Positions 8,148-16,006 of a stretch of DNA of 32,961 nucleotides are shown here, piece after piece (position 1 is the first letter of the stretch; each line of letters starts with the position of its first letter). Position numbers and translations under genes: made by a program. Origin of the DNA: Gemmatimonadota bacterium (GTDB lineage Bacteria; Gemmatimonadota; Gemmatimonadetes; Longimicrobiales; Gaopeijiaceae); NCBI GenBank assembly GCA_022340865.1, contig JAJDNC010000170.1:1-32961 (forward strand), in the 5' to 3' direction. The notes below the pieces were generated by a model. The model made no database searches. It saw only the letters and a list, made by a program, of their open reading frames with translations, and had not been told where the DNA came from.

Positions 8148-9779
8148 TCATCGAAGGTGGCTGTCGCGGATGTGGTCCGCCGCGCGCAGCGCCTGCGCGG
8201 CGATGGTCAGCGCGGGGTTCACCGCGGCCGAGGACGGGAAGAAGGAGGCATCTACCACGAACAGGTTGTCCACGTCGTGGGATCGACACCAGGGATCGAG
8301 TACCGAGCGCCGTGGATCCGTTCCGAAGGCCGCGGTGCCGCACTGGTGCGTGGTGTTCTTCACACCCAGGGAGACGGGCACCACGTGCCAACAGCCGACA
8401 TCCCGCAGCATGCGCCTGGTGAGCTCCACCAGCTCCTTGTGGGCCACGGCGTTGCGAGGCTTCCACCGGAGGCGCGTGCGACCGTCCCCCGTGACCGTCA
8501 CCCGGTTGTCGCGACTGGGCAGATCTTCGGTCATCGCCAGCCATTCGACGCTCCGGGAGAACCACATGTCGAAGGCCCATTTGGGGATCCAGCGCGCCAT
8601 GGGTGGCCCACCGGCCTTGACGATGACCGCGTTGGAGCGCGCCTGTGACTGGATCTGTCCGAGGGGGTAGTCGGTGCCCGGGCCCTGGAGATAGAAGTCG
8701 TTGACGGCGACGGTCTTCTGGAACGTCGTATCATGCCTCGGGGGCATGAACGCGCCGATCATGGTGGACAGGTGCGCCATGTAGTTCCGACCCACCAGCC
8801 CGGACGAGTTGGCCAGCCCCTCCGGGCGGGACCGCGTCGCCGATCGGAGCAACAGGGCGGCGGAGTTCACCGCACCGCACGAGACGACGAAGAGGGGTGC
8901 CGTGACGCGGACGACCTGACCGCGACGGTGCACCTCGACGGCGACGATCCGGTCGCCGCGCGCGTTCGGGACCAGGCGCTGCGCGCGCGCGTGGGTCCAG
9001 AGGGTGACGTTCCCGCCCTGCAGGGCGGGACTCACGGCACACACGTCCGCGTCGCTCTTCCGCCGGATCCGGCACGGGAACGAGGCACACGTCCCGCAGA
9101 GCACACACCCGTCGTCCTCTCCCGGGTGCTGCAGACCCAGAGGGAGGTGCGAGGGGTGGAGACCCATCTCGCGGAGCCGCTCGACGATGAGAGCCATGCG
9201 TCCCTCGTGCGGCACCGGCGGATGGGGAAAGGACGTCCTGGGAGGCTCGGTGGGATCCGCCGCGGCATCCCCGTGAACGCTGTAGAGCGACTCGGCCCGT
9301 TCGTAGTAGGGCGCCAGGACATCGTACGTGATGGGCCACGCAGGGGAGTCACCCCCCTTGTGCTGCAGCTCGCCGAAGTCCTCCCGGCGGAGACGATAGA
9401 GCACGCACCCCCAGAACTTCGAGTTGCCGCCCACGCAGTAGTGGGTGTAGGGGCTGAACTGCCGGCCGGCCCCGTCGAGCCACTGCTCGTCGGCACGGTA
9501 CCTGGCCTCTCTCCAGACCGCACGGGAGCTCCAGTTCTCCGGCTCCTGGGGGATGAAGTCGCCGCGCTCCAGGAGCAGGATTCGAGCACCCGTCCGCGCG
9601 AGGGCGTGGGTCAGCGTGCCTCCGCCCACGCCGCTGCCGATCACCACGATGTCGAACCCCCGCGTCCCGGGCTGCGTGTGCGGAAGCCGAGGTCGGTGGC
9701 GCTGTGCCGGAGGGGTGCTCACGGGCTCGGTCTGAGTCCGTCGCGGCGCTCGAGGTCCCCGAGGAGGGGGGCAGGTCAT
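8148..9779 (-). CDS. GMC family FAD-dependent oxidoreductase
   Basis: Flavoenzyme of the glucose-methanol-choline family, 543 residues, oxidising an alcohol or sugar hydroxyl. The FAD-binding loop is IGSGVGGG (about 47-54), followed by LLLERGDF. The GMC C-terminal domain carries the active-site pair His478 (THQCGT) and Asn521 (AVNPALT), with FVVDASFFPSS between them. A Cys cluster, CVLCGTCASFPC (Cys225, 228, 231, 236) plus Cys247, resembles that in a sugar-oxidising GMC clade. The first 40 residues are Pro/Arg-rich without a clear signal peptide. The start at 9779 has AGAGG upstream. It is the first gene of a three-gene operon with VOC and Gfo/Idh/MocA. A 272-bp region separates it from the divergent Asp-box gene. 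Confidence 0.9.
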   Translation of the reverse strand: MTCPPPRGPRAPRRTQTEPVSTPPAQRHRPRLPHTQPGTRGFDIVVIGSGVGGGTLTHALARTGARILLLERGDFIPQEPENWSSRAVWREARYRADEQWLDGAGRQFSPYTHYCVGGNSKFWGCVLYRLRREDFGELQHKGGDSPAWPITYDVLAPYYERAESLYSVHGDAAADPTEPPRTSFPHPPVPHEGRMALIVERLREMGLHPSHLPLGLQHPGEDDGCVLCGTCASFPCRIRRKSDADVCAVSPALQGGNVTLWTHARAQRLVPNARGDRIVAVEVHRRGQVVRVTAPLFVVSCGAVNSAALLLRSATRSRPEGLANSSGLVGRNYMAHLSTMIGAFMPPRHDTTFQKTVAVNDFYLQGPGTDYPLGQIQSQARSNAVIVKAGGPPMARWIPKWAFDMWFSRSVEWLAMTEDLPSRDNRVTVTGDGRTRLRWKPRNAVAHKELVELTRRMLRDVGCWHVVPVSLGVKNTTHQCGTAAFGTDPRRSVLDPWCRSHDVDNLFVVDASFFPSSAAVNPALTIAAQALRAADHIRDSHLR

Positions 9780-10051
9780 ATTCGCCTCTTGACGCGGGTT
9801 TCCTGGTCACGAATCGGCTCGAAAGATGCCTCGATTGCCGCTTGCGCGCTCGAAATCATCGTACCAGGTAGCGGATTGGAGGCCCGCAGTCCAGAAAGAC
9901 ACCGGGCTGCCCGGCTCACCCATGGCCCACCGGGAGCCGGTGCGATCCCGCAATCTCTTGCAGGCCGGATGCCGGCGGCCTACCGTCGTTCCCGCCCTCG
10001 ACGAGCCCTCCGGGTCGCGTCTCCTGATGGACCCCTTCCACACCGCGAAAC

Positions 10052-12712
10052 ATGACCACGAGCCCTCCCCGTCCGGCGTCGCGCACGCCCCGGGCGATGC
10101 CCTCGCGGCGCGCCCTCCCCCTCCTCCCGGTCCTGGCCCTCACCTGCGGACTCGCCGGGGCCGTCCCGGCCGCTCCCCTGGTCGCCCAGCAAGCGGACTC
10201 CACCTGGGTCTCGGCGTTTCCGTGGCGCAGCATCGGACCGGCGGCCATGGGCGGCCGCGTGACGGACGTCGAGGGGATCCCGGCCCCGTCGCACACGTTC
10301 TACGTGGGCACGGCCACCGGAGGGATCTGGAAGACCACCAACGGAGGGACCACCTTCACGCCCATCTTCGACGACCAGGCGGTGACGTCCATCGGGGATC
10401 TCGCCATCGCGCCGTCGGATACCAGCCAGATCTGGGCGGGTACCGGAGAGGCCAACGTCCGCAACACGGTCCTCCCCGGCGGGGGCGTCTACAAGTCGGT
10501 GGATGGCGGCGCGACGTGGAAGCTCATGGGCCTCGAGAGCACGCAGCAGATCGGCCGTGTGGTCGTCGACCCCACGAACCCGGACATCGTCTTCGTGGCG
10601 GCGCTGGGCCCCGTGTGGAAGCCCGACCCTCATCGCGGGCTGTACCGGACCACCGACGGCGGGCGAAGCTGGAAGCGCGTCGTCTTCGTCGACGACAGCA
10701 CCGGCTTCATCGACGTGGCCCTCGACCCCCGGAACCCCCGGGAGGTGTTCGCCTCGAGCTGGCAGGTGGCCCGCACGGCGTACTCCTTCGCCTCCGGCGG
10801 CAGGGGCAGCGGCCTCTGGAAGTCGGAGGACGGCGGCGACACGTGGACCGAGATCCGGGGCGGAGGATTCCCCTCCACCGAGAAGGGGCGCATCGGCATC
10901 GCCTTCGCCCCCAGTGACCCCCGCATCGTCTACGCGTCCGTGGAGGCCGATTCGGTGCCCGGCGGGCACGGGCTGCTCAGCGGGCTCTACCGCTCCGCCG
11001 ACGGCGGTGCCACGTGGACGCGCACCAGTTCCATCGACAACCGCCCGTTCTACTTCTCGCAGGTGCGGGTGGACCCCCGCGATCCGAACCGCGTGTTCTG
11101 GTCGTCCACGCCGGTCCGCATGTCCGAGGACGGCGGTCGCACGTCCCACGTCACCATGCGGGGCATCCATCCGGACCACCACGCCATGTGGATCGACCCC
11201 GCGGATCCGCGCCACATCGTCGTCGGCAACGACGGAGGCGTGGACCAGAGCTGGGACGGCGGAGAGACGTACGACTACCTCAACAGCATCCCCCTGGGCC
11301 AGTTCAACGCCGTGAGCTTCGACATGTCCGTGCCGTACCGGGTGTGCGGCGGTCTCCAGGACAACGGCTCGTGGTGCGGCCCCAGTCGGAAGCGCCACAC
11401 CCCCATCGTCAACGCCGACTGGTTCCGCTTCTACGTCGGTGACGGCTTCTTCACGGCGCAGGTGCCCAACGATCCCCGGGTGCTCTACGGAGAGACCCAG
11501 GTGGGTGGAGTCGGCCGCGTCGACCCGACAACGGGGAAGCGCCAGCGCTTCCACGTACGCGCCGACACGGGAGCGGCCGCGGTACGCTTCAACTGGCGCA
11601 CTCCCTTCTTCCTCTCCCCGCACGATCCGTGGACCCTGTACGTGGGTGGGAGCCACGTGCTGGAGCTCCAGGGGCACGGAACGGTGCTCCGACGCATCTC
11701 CCCGGATCTGTCGAAGGGTGACACGGCCCGGATCGACGACCACCTCCACGTGGGCGGCATCACCAAGGACCCCGGGCGCGCCGAGACCTACGGTACCGTC
11801 GTCGCCCTGGCGGAGTCGCCACTGCGGGCGGGGCTCCTCTTCGCGGGCACCGACGACGGCAACCTCTGGCTCACCCATGACGACGGCGGGAGCTGGGAGA
11901 ACCTCACCGGCCGCTGTCCGGGCGTGCCCAAGTGGGCGCAGGTGTCCGGCATCGAGCCCTCACACTTCGACAGCCTCACCTTCTACGTGACGTTCGACGA
12001 CCACAAGGAGGACGACTTCGCGCCGTACGTCTACGTCACCACCGACATGGGGAGGACCTTCCATTCCATCGCGGCCAACCTGCCCGGGGGCGGCGTCGAC
12101 TTCGTGCGCGTGATCCGGGAGGACCCCGTGTGGCGCGACCTTCTGTACGTGGGCACGGCCCAGGGGGTGTACGTGTCACTGGACCGTGGCCGCTCGTGGC
12201 GGCGGTTCATGGCCGGAATGCCCAACGTCCTGGTCATGGACCTCCGGGTGCAGCCCCGGGACCACGAGCTCATCGCGGCGACCCACGGCCGTTCCCTGTG
12301 GATCTCCGACGTGGGCCCCCTGGAGCAGCTCACCCCGGAGGCGCTGGCCGCCCCCGCCTTCCTCTTCGCCCCGTCGCCGGGCCTGCAGTACGACGAGCCT
12401 CTCCAGGGGGGCGCGCAGTTCGTAGGCGACCGCGGCTTCCGCGGCGTCAGCCCCGAGTACGGGGCAAAGATCTCGTACCGGCTGGAGTCCGCGGCGCCCC
12501 GTGACTCCGTACGGCTCCGGGTCCTCGACGCCGCGGGGACGCCCGTGCGCACGCTGGCCGGCCCCGGCGGCGCCGGCATCCACCACGTCGTCTGGGACTA
12601 CCACGGTCAGGGCGCGGACTCGACGAAGGTGGCGGGACCGGGCTCGTACACCGTGGAGCTGCGCGCGGCGGGAGAGGTCCTGCGACGACCGCTGAAGGTG
12701 ATCCGGAAGTAG
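10052..12712 (+). CDS. Secreted Asp-box/VPS10-like beta-propeller protein
   Basis: Large exported protein (886 residues) of the sortilin/BNR type abundant in Gemmatimonadota-like genomes and often auto-annotated as glycosyl hydrolase. A signal peptide with a basic start and hydrophobic core ends near LVAQQ. At least eight Asp-box motifs follow, such as KTTNGGTTF, KSVDGGATW, RTTDGGRSW, KSEDGGDTW, RSADGGATW and SLDRGRSW, expected to build one or two beta-propellers. The last roughly 90 residues (DAAGTPVRTL...HHVVWDYHG) look like a FlgD/Ig-like domain. There is no obvious catalytic residue set, so function (binding, proteolysis or hydrolysis) is unknown. Start 10052 has a weak ribosome site; ATG 10097 would also leave a good signal peptide. 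It resembles the protein at 16007-19243. Confidence 0.88.
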   Translation: MTTSPPRPASRTPRAMPSRRALPLLPVLALTCGLAGAVPAAPLVAQQADSTWVSAFPWRSIGPAAMGGRVTDVEGIPAPSHTFYVGTATGGIWKTTNGGTTFTPIFDDQAVTSIGDLAIAPSDTSQIWAGTGEANVRNTVLPGGGVYKSVDGGATWKLMGLESTQQIGRVVVDPTNPDIVFVAALGPVWKPDPHRGLYRTTDGGRSWKRVVFVDDSTGFIDVALDPRNPREVFASSWQVARTAYSFASGGRGSGLWKSEDGGDTWTEIRGGGFPSTEKGRIGIAFAPSDPRIVYASVEADSVPGGHGLLSGLYRSADGGATWTRTSSIDNRPFYFSQVRVDPRDPNRVFWSSTPVRMSEDGGRTSHVTMRGIHPDHHAMWIDPADPRHIVVGNDGGVDQSWDGGETYDYLNSIPLGQFNAVSFDMSVPYRVCGGLQDNGSWCGPSRKRHTPIVNADWFRFYVGDGFFTAQVPNDPRVLYGETQVGGVGRVDPTTGKRQRFHVRADTGAAAVRFNWRTPFFLSPHDPWTLYVGGSHVLELQGHGTVLRRISPDLSKGDTARIDDHLHVGGITKDPGRAETYGTVVALAESPLRAGLLFAGTDDGNLWLTHDDGGSWENLTGRCPGVPKWAQVSGIEPSHFDSLTFYVTFDDHKEDDFAPYVYVTTDMGRTFHSIAANLPGGGVDFVRVIREDPVWRDLLYVGTAQGVYVSLDRGRSWRRFMAGMPNVLVMDLRVQPRDHELIAATHGRSLWISDVGPLEQLTPEALAAPAFLFAPSPGLQYDEPLQGGAQFVGDRGFRGVSPEYGAKISYRLESAAPRDSVRLRVLDAAGTPVRTLAGPGGAGIHHVVWDYHGQGADSTKVAGPGSYTVELRAAGEVLRRPLKVIRK

Positions 12713-12769
12713 CGGGCCCGCAGGCTCGAGGCCTTCCCCTTGGATGCGCCGCGCGCTATTATTTCGAAA

Positions 12770-12783
12770 CTCGATATATCGAG
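12770..12783. promoter_or_regulatory. Perfect palindrome, likely PadR operator
   Basis: CTCGATATATCGAG is a perfect 14-bp palindrome 22 bp before the padR start codon, in a locally AT-rich patch (about 12757-12798) that stands out from its GC-rich surroundings and probably holds the promoter. PadR family regulators commonly autoregulate by binding such dyads. The assignment to PadR rests on position only. Confidence 0.6.
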
Positions 12784-12805
12784 GCTCTATTCTTTAGGTC
12801 CGCGA

Positions 12806-13153
12806 ATGAAGCATCCCGCCCTCGAGATTCGCTCCCTGACCCCGAACTGCAACGAGACGCTCATCCTCACCGCCCTCGAGAAGGGGGCCCGCCACGGATA
12901 CCAACTTGCGTTGGACCTCGAGGAGCGGAGTGGAGGCTTCTTCGAGTTCAAGCACGGAACGCTGTACCCGATCCTGCACAAGCTCGAGAAGGAGGGCCTG
13001 ATCGCGGGATCGTGGTCCGATGAGGGTCTGCGGGGGAAGCGCAGGCACTATCGCCTGACAGAGATGGGACAGGAGTATGCGCGGGCTCAGCGCGAGCAAT
13101 GGCGCACGTTCGTCGACCACCTCGTCGATGTCATCGGGAGGTCTGAGCCATGA
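12806..13153 (+). CDS. PadR family transcriptional regulator
   Basis: Winged-helix repressor, 115 residues. The typical PadR core is clear: ETLILTALEKGARHGYQLALDL, FKHGTLYPILHKLEKEGLI (recognition helix and wing) and KRRHYRLTEMG, then a short C-terminal dimerisation helix. ATG 12806 is chosen over an in-frame TTG at 12740 because the latter would place the palindrome inside the coding region and add non-family residues. Its stop overlaps the next start in ATGA, so it is translationally coupled to the membrane protein at 13150, a common PadR arrangement. It probably represses its own operon. Confidence 0.93.
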   Translation: MKHPALEIRSLTPNCNETLILTALEKGARHGYQLALDLEERSGGFFEFKHGTLYPILHKLEKEGLIAGSWSDEGLRGKRRHYRLTEMGQEYARAQREQWRTFVDHLVDVIGRSEP

Positions 13154-13890
13154 GTCGGTTCGAGGCAGTTCTTCGGGAGATCAGTGGACGCGTGAACCTC
13201 CCTCAACCGGCCCGTACGAGGGTCCTGGCGGAGATCGCCGGCGATCTCGACGACTTCTTCCAGGCCTTCCTGGAGCGGGGAGCATCCGAAGAAGACGCAG
13301 AGCGCCAGGCGTTGGGTCACATCGACCTCTCGGACGAGGCGCTCCGGGACCTGGCCCGGGTCCATGGGAACTGGTTCCGGAGGCTGAGCGACAGCATCGC
13401 CGAGCGCGCGGGAAGTCGTTGGGAGCTGACCCTCGTGGGTCTGCTGGTCCTCCTGGCCGTGTTTCTCAGCGGTGCCGTCGTTCAGGCGGTTCCGATCTGT
13501 CGCGCCGCGGGCGCCTGGCTGATACCGGTGGCGTGCGCGGCCGTGGCCACCCTCGGGATCGGCGCATGGAAGGCCCACGTGCTCTGGCTCCGTGGCGACC
13601 ACAGGCCCAAAGGACTCCACGCCGGGCTGGGCGCCATGCTCGGTCTCTCGGTGCTCCAGCTCTTCCTGGCTTTCGCCGGCGTGTGGGTCACTGCCTGGGC
13701 GGCGCTCCGCGCCGTCGGCCTCGAACCCGCTCAGGCGGGCATCACGACGATGCACTGGCTCCTCGGCGCCCTGGCCCTGTTGGTCATGGGCATGAGCCTG
13801 GCGCTCGTGTGCGGCCTCGCCTGGTTCATCCTCCTCGGGAAGGTAGCCTCCATAGAGCGTGCGGAGGCGGCGGCCCTGCTCCCGGATTGA
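13150..13890 (+). CDS. PadR-coupled membrane protein
   Basis: Integral membrane protein of 246 residues, exact function unknown. The N-terminal 75 residues form a soluble helical domain (ARTRVLAEIAGDLDDFFQAFLERGASEEDAERQAL) like the prefix domains found beside PadR regulators (HAAS/permease-prefix type). About four membrane helices follow, starting near residue 94. The last pair is loosely reminiscent of ExbB/TolQ-type channel subunits, a weak resemblance. The start overlaps the padR stop by 4 nt. The next gene begins 60 bp later in the same direction and also carries a membrane domain of ExbB-like appearance, suggesting a PadR-controlled membrane complex. Confidence 0.8.
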   Translation: MSRFEAVLREISGRVNLPQPARTRVLAEIAGDLDDFFQAFLERGASEEDAERQALGHIDLSDEALRDLARVHGNWFRRLSDSIAERAGSRWELTLVGLLVLLAVFLSGAVVQAVPICRAAGAWLIPVACAAVATLGIGAWKAHVLWLRGDHRPKGLHAGLGAMLGLSVLQLFLAFAGVWVTAWAALRAVGLEPAQAGITTMHWLLGALALLVMGMSLALVCGLAWFILLGKVASIERAEAAALLPD

Positions 13891-13950
13891 GCCTATGGCC
13901 GACCCATCACCTCAACTTGCAGCGACACAGTCGACTGGAGGTCGACAAGC

Positions 13951-15744
13951 ATGTTGCGGATAATCAGCTCGGCAGGATCCTTCGGGATCCCCCTCACGAT
14001 TCTGACCCTCCTGCTCGTAGTACTCATCCTCCGAGCGTCATGGCACGCCCGGCGGGCTTCGGATCATCCCGACGCTGCCGTGGACGAAGGCAGGGCCGCC
14101 ATCCTGTTCTGGGGATTCGTGGCCGCCATCCTCGGGTTTCTGGGCCAGTGTGCGGCCCTCTATCACGCCCTGGGAACGGTGATCGAGGCGAAGGCCCTCG
14201 ACCCCACCGTCCTCGCCGAGGGCTTCGCCACGAGCTTCGTGACCACGCTCTGGGGGGTGGGCCTGCTGCTCCTCGCCGGATTGGCGTGGCTGTCGCTGCG
14301 CTGGCTGGCCCGCAGTCGCGCTCCCGTCGTTGCCATGCTGCTGCTGTCCCTCGTCGGCGTCTTCGGGTGTGGCAGCAACTCCGCGCAGGCTCCCGTGGAC
14401 ATCACCAAGGGAGTGTGGGCGGGAAGCGCGGGGGGAGACACGTTCCTCTTCGACCTGCGTGGAGCTCCGCCGGACTCCCTGGTGGGCACGGTACACGTCA
14501 TGCGTGACGGGAAGATGACCTCCGAGCTCGCCATCACCCGGGCGTCCTACCACGCCCCGGCTCTCGAGATGTTCATCGAGAGCACGAACGCGACCTACAA
14601 GGGCCGGGTCGACGCGTCTCGGCGCAGGATCACAGGGGGACTGACGTTCGGAGGTGCGCCCGGATCGCAGATGGAGCTTCGGTGGACGGATCCGAAGGGG
14701 CTTCCCGGGTTCGCCGCTCTTCCTGGTGACGCGGCCTACGTGTACCGGAAACCGGCAGACGGGAGCGATGGCTGGCAGACCGCAACGCCCGAAGAAGTCG
14801 ACATGGATCGAGGTGCCGTCACGGCCATGGTGAACGACATTGCCCGCGACTCGGCCGGTCTGATTCAATCGCTCCAGATCGTCCGCCACGGGAAGCTCGT
14901 CGTCGACGAGTACTTCCACGGATATGGGCCCGACGACCTTCATCGCTTGAGGTCCGCCACCAAGAGCATCTCGTCGCTGCTCGTCGGGGCCGCCATCGAC
15001 CGGGGGCTGATCTCGGGAGTCGACGCGCCCATCCTCGGGCTCCTTCACCGGCCCGAGGCTCCGGCGGGGTCGTTGTGGAACGACGAGACCCTTGCCGACC
15101 TGTTGACCATGAGCATGGGCCTGGACTGGAGCGCTCACGAATCTCTGACCGTCCTCGGCACCGGTCCGGCCTTCTTCGAGAAGGTGCTCGGGCGCAAGGT
15201 CACGGCAACGCCGGGAACCCAGTTCTCGTACGCCAGCGCCAATGTCAGCCTCCTCGCGGGGGTGATCTTCAACGCCACCGGAAAGCACGCCGAGGCATTC
15301 GCCCGGGAGGTCCTGTTCTCCCCTCTGGGCATCGGCAGATACGACTGGGCGCACGGCAAGACGGACGGCTACAACCACATGGACTCGAGCCTCGCGCTCA
15401 GGCCGCGCGACCTGGCCAAGATCGGCGCCCTGGTGGCGGCAGGGGGACGCTGGGACGGCCGACAGGTGATCTCCGAGGCCTGGATCAAGGAGTCGACGCG
15501 CACACATATCGCGACTGGAGGGTCACCAGCTCTCGGCGGCTACGGCTACCTCTGGTGGACCGGCCAAGCTCCGTCCGGGCACGGGACCCAGCCGTTGATC
15601 GCCGCCGTGGGAATGGGGAGCCAGTTCACCATCATCTTCCCACAACTCGACATGGTGGTCGTCGTAACCGGTGGCAACGGCGACAATGGGCGTGAGATGG
15701 ACGTCGGGCGGGTGCTCTTCCGGACGCTCCTGCCATCGATGTAG
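13951..15744 (+). CDS. ExbB/TolQ-like membrane domain fused to a serine hydrolase
   Basis: One 597-residue frame containing what look like two proteins. Residues 1-120 have three membrane helices and a MotA/TolQ/ExbB-like pattern (FLGQCAALYHALGTV, then LAEGFATSFVTTLWGVGLLLLAG). Residues 121-140 then read as a lipoprotein signal: RSR, a hydrophobic core, and lipobox VFGC with Cys140. A beta-strand-rich linker (about 147-270) precedes a class C beta-lactamase-like domain with nucleophile S335-x-x-K338 (SATK) and Tyr427 in YASAN, as in esterase or NylB-type 6-aminohexanoate-dimer hydrolases; it need not be a beta-lactamase. GGAGGT supports the start at 13951. No ribosome site precedes internal ATG 14335 or CTG 14305. 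It lies downstream of padR and the membrane protein. Confidence 0.85.
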   Translation: MLRIISSAGSFGIPLTILTLLLVVLILRASWHARRASDHPDAAVDEGRAAILFWGFVAAILGFLGQCAALYHALGTVIEAKALDPTVLAEGFATSFVTTLWGVGLLLLAGLAWLSLRWLARSRAPVVAMLLLSLVGVFGCGSNSAQAPVDITKGVWAGSAGGDTFLFDLRGAPPDSLVGTVHVMRDGKMTSELAITRASYHAPALEMFIESTNATYKGRVDASRRRITGGLTFGGAPGSQMELRWTDPKGLPGFAALPGDAAYVYRKPADGSDGWQTATPEEVDMDRGAVTAMVNDIARDSAGLIQSLQIVRHGKLVVDEYFHGYGPDDLHRLRSATKSISSLLVGAAIDRGLISGVDAPILGLLHRPEAPAGSLWNDETLADLLTMSMGLDWSAHESLTVLGTGPAFFEKVLGRKVTATPGTQFSYASANVSLLAGVIFNATGKHAEAFAREVLFSPLGIGRYDWAHGKTDGYNHMDSSLALRPRDLAKIGALVAAGGRWDGRQVISEAWIKESTRTHIATGGSPALGGYGYLWWTGQAPSGHGTQPLIAAVGMGSQFTIIFPQLDMVVVVTGGNGDNGREMDVGRVLFRTLLPSM

Positions 15745-16006
15745 CACTGAGTTCTGGTTCTTCGACACCAACCCGGGCCGCTGGCGGGCCGTCTTGCCAC
15801 CAGCGTCACCATGCGTGCCATGAGGTGGGATCGCGTCCCGGACTCATGCGTCGGCACAGATGGACGGAGTCCCGACGGTCGGCCAGCGTGCGTGCGCGGG
15901 ACGGCCACCGGGGCGCTCGGGTGCAGCCGAAATGGGCGACGGCCCGTAGATTGCGCCGGGGACGCCACGGCGCCCCCGATCCGTCCTCTCCAATCAGGAT
16001 CCGACC

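Noticed and set aside
9780..9815. CGCGTCA on the minus strand before the GMC gene, like the ECF -10 box
   Set aside because: The TGAYACG box is absent at the required 16-base spacing, and the match overlaps the ribosome-binding region.
9980..11878. 632-codon minus-strand open frame
   Set aside because: Antisense to the first Asp-box gene, with composition typical of shadow frames.
14335..15744. Separate lipoprotein hydrolase gene starting at ATG 14335
   Set aside because: There is no ribosome-binding site, and that start would lose the basic n-region of the signal; the fused frame is annotated instead, with the alternative noted.
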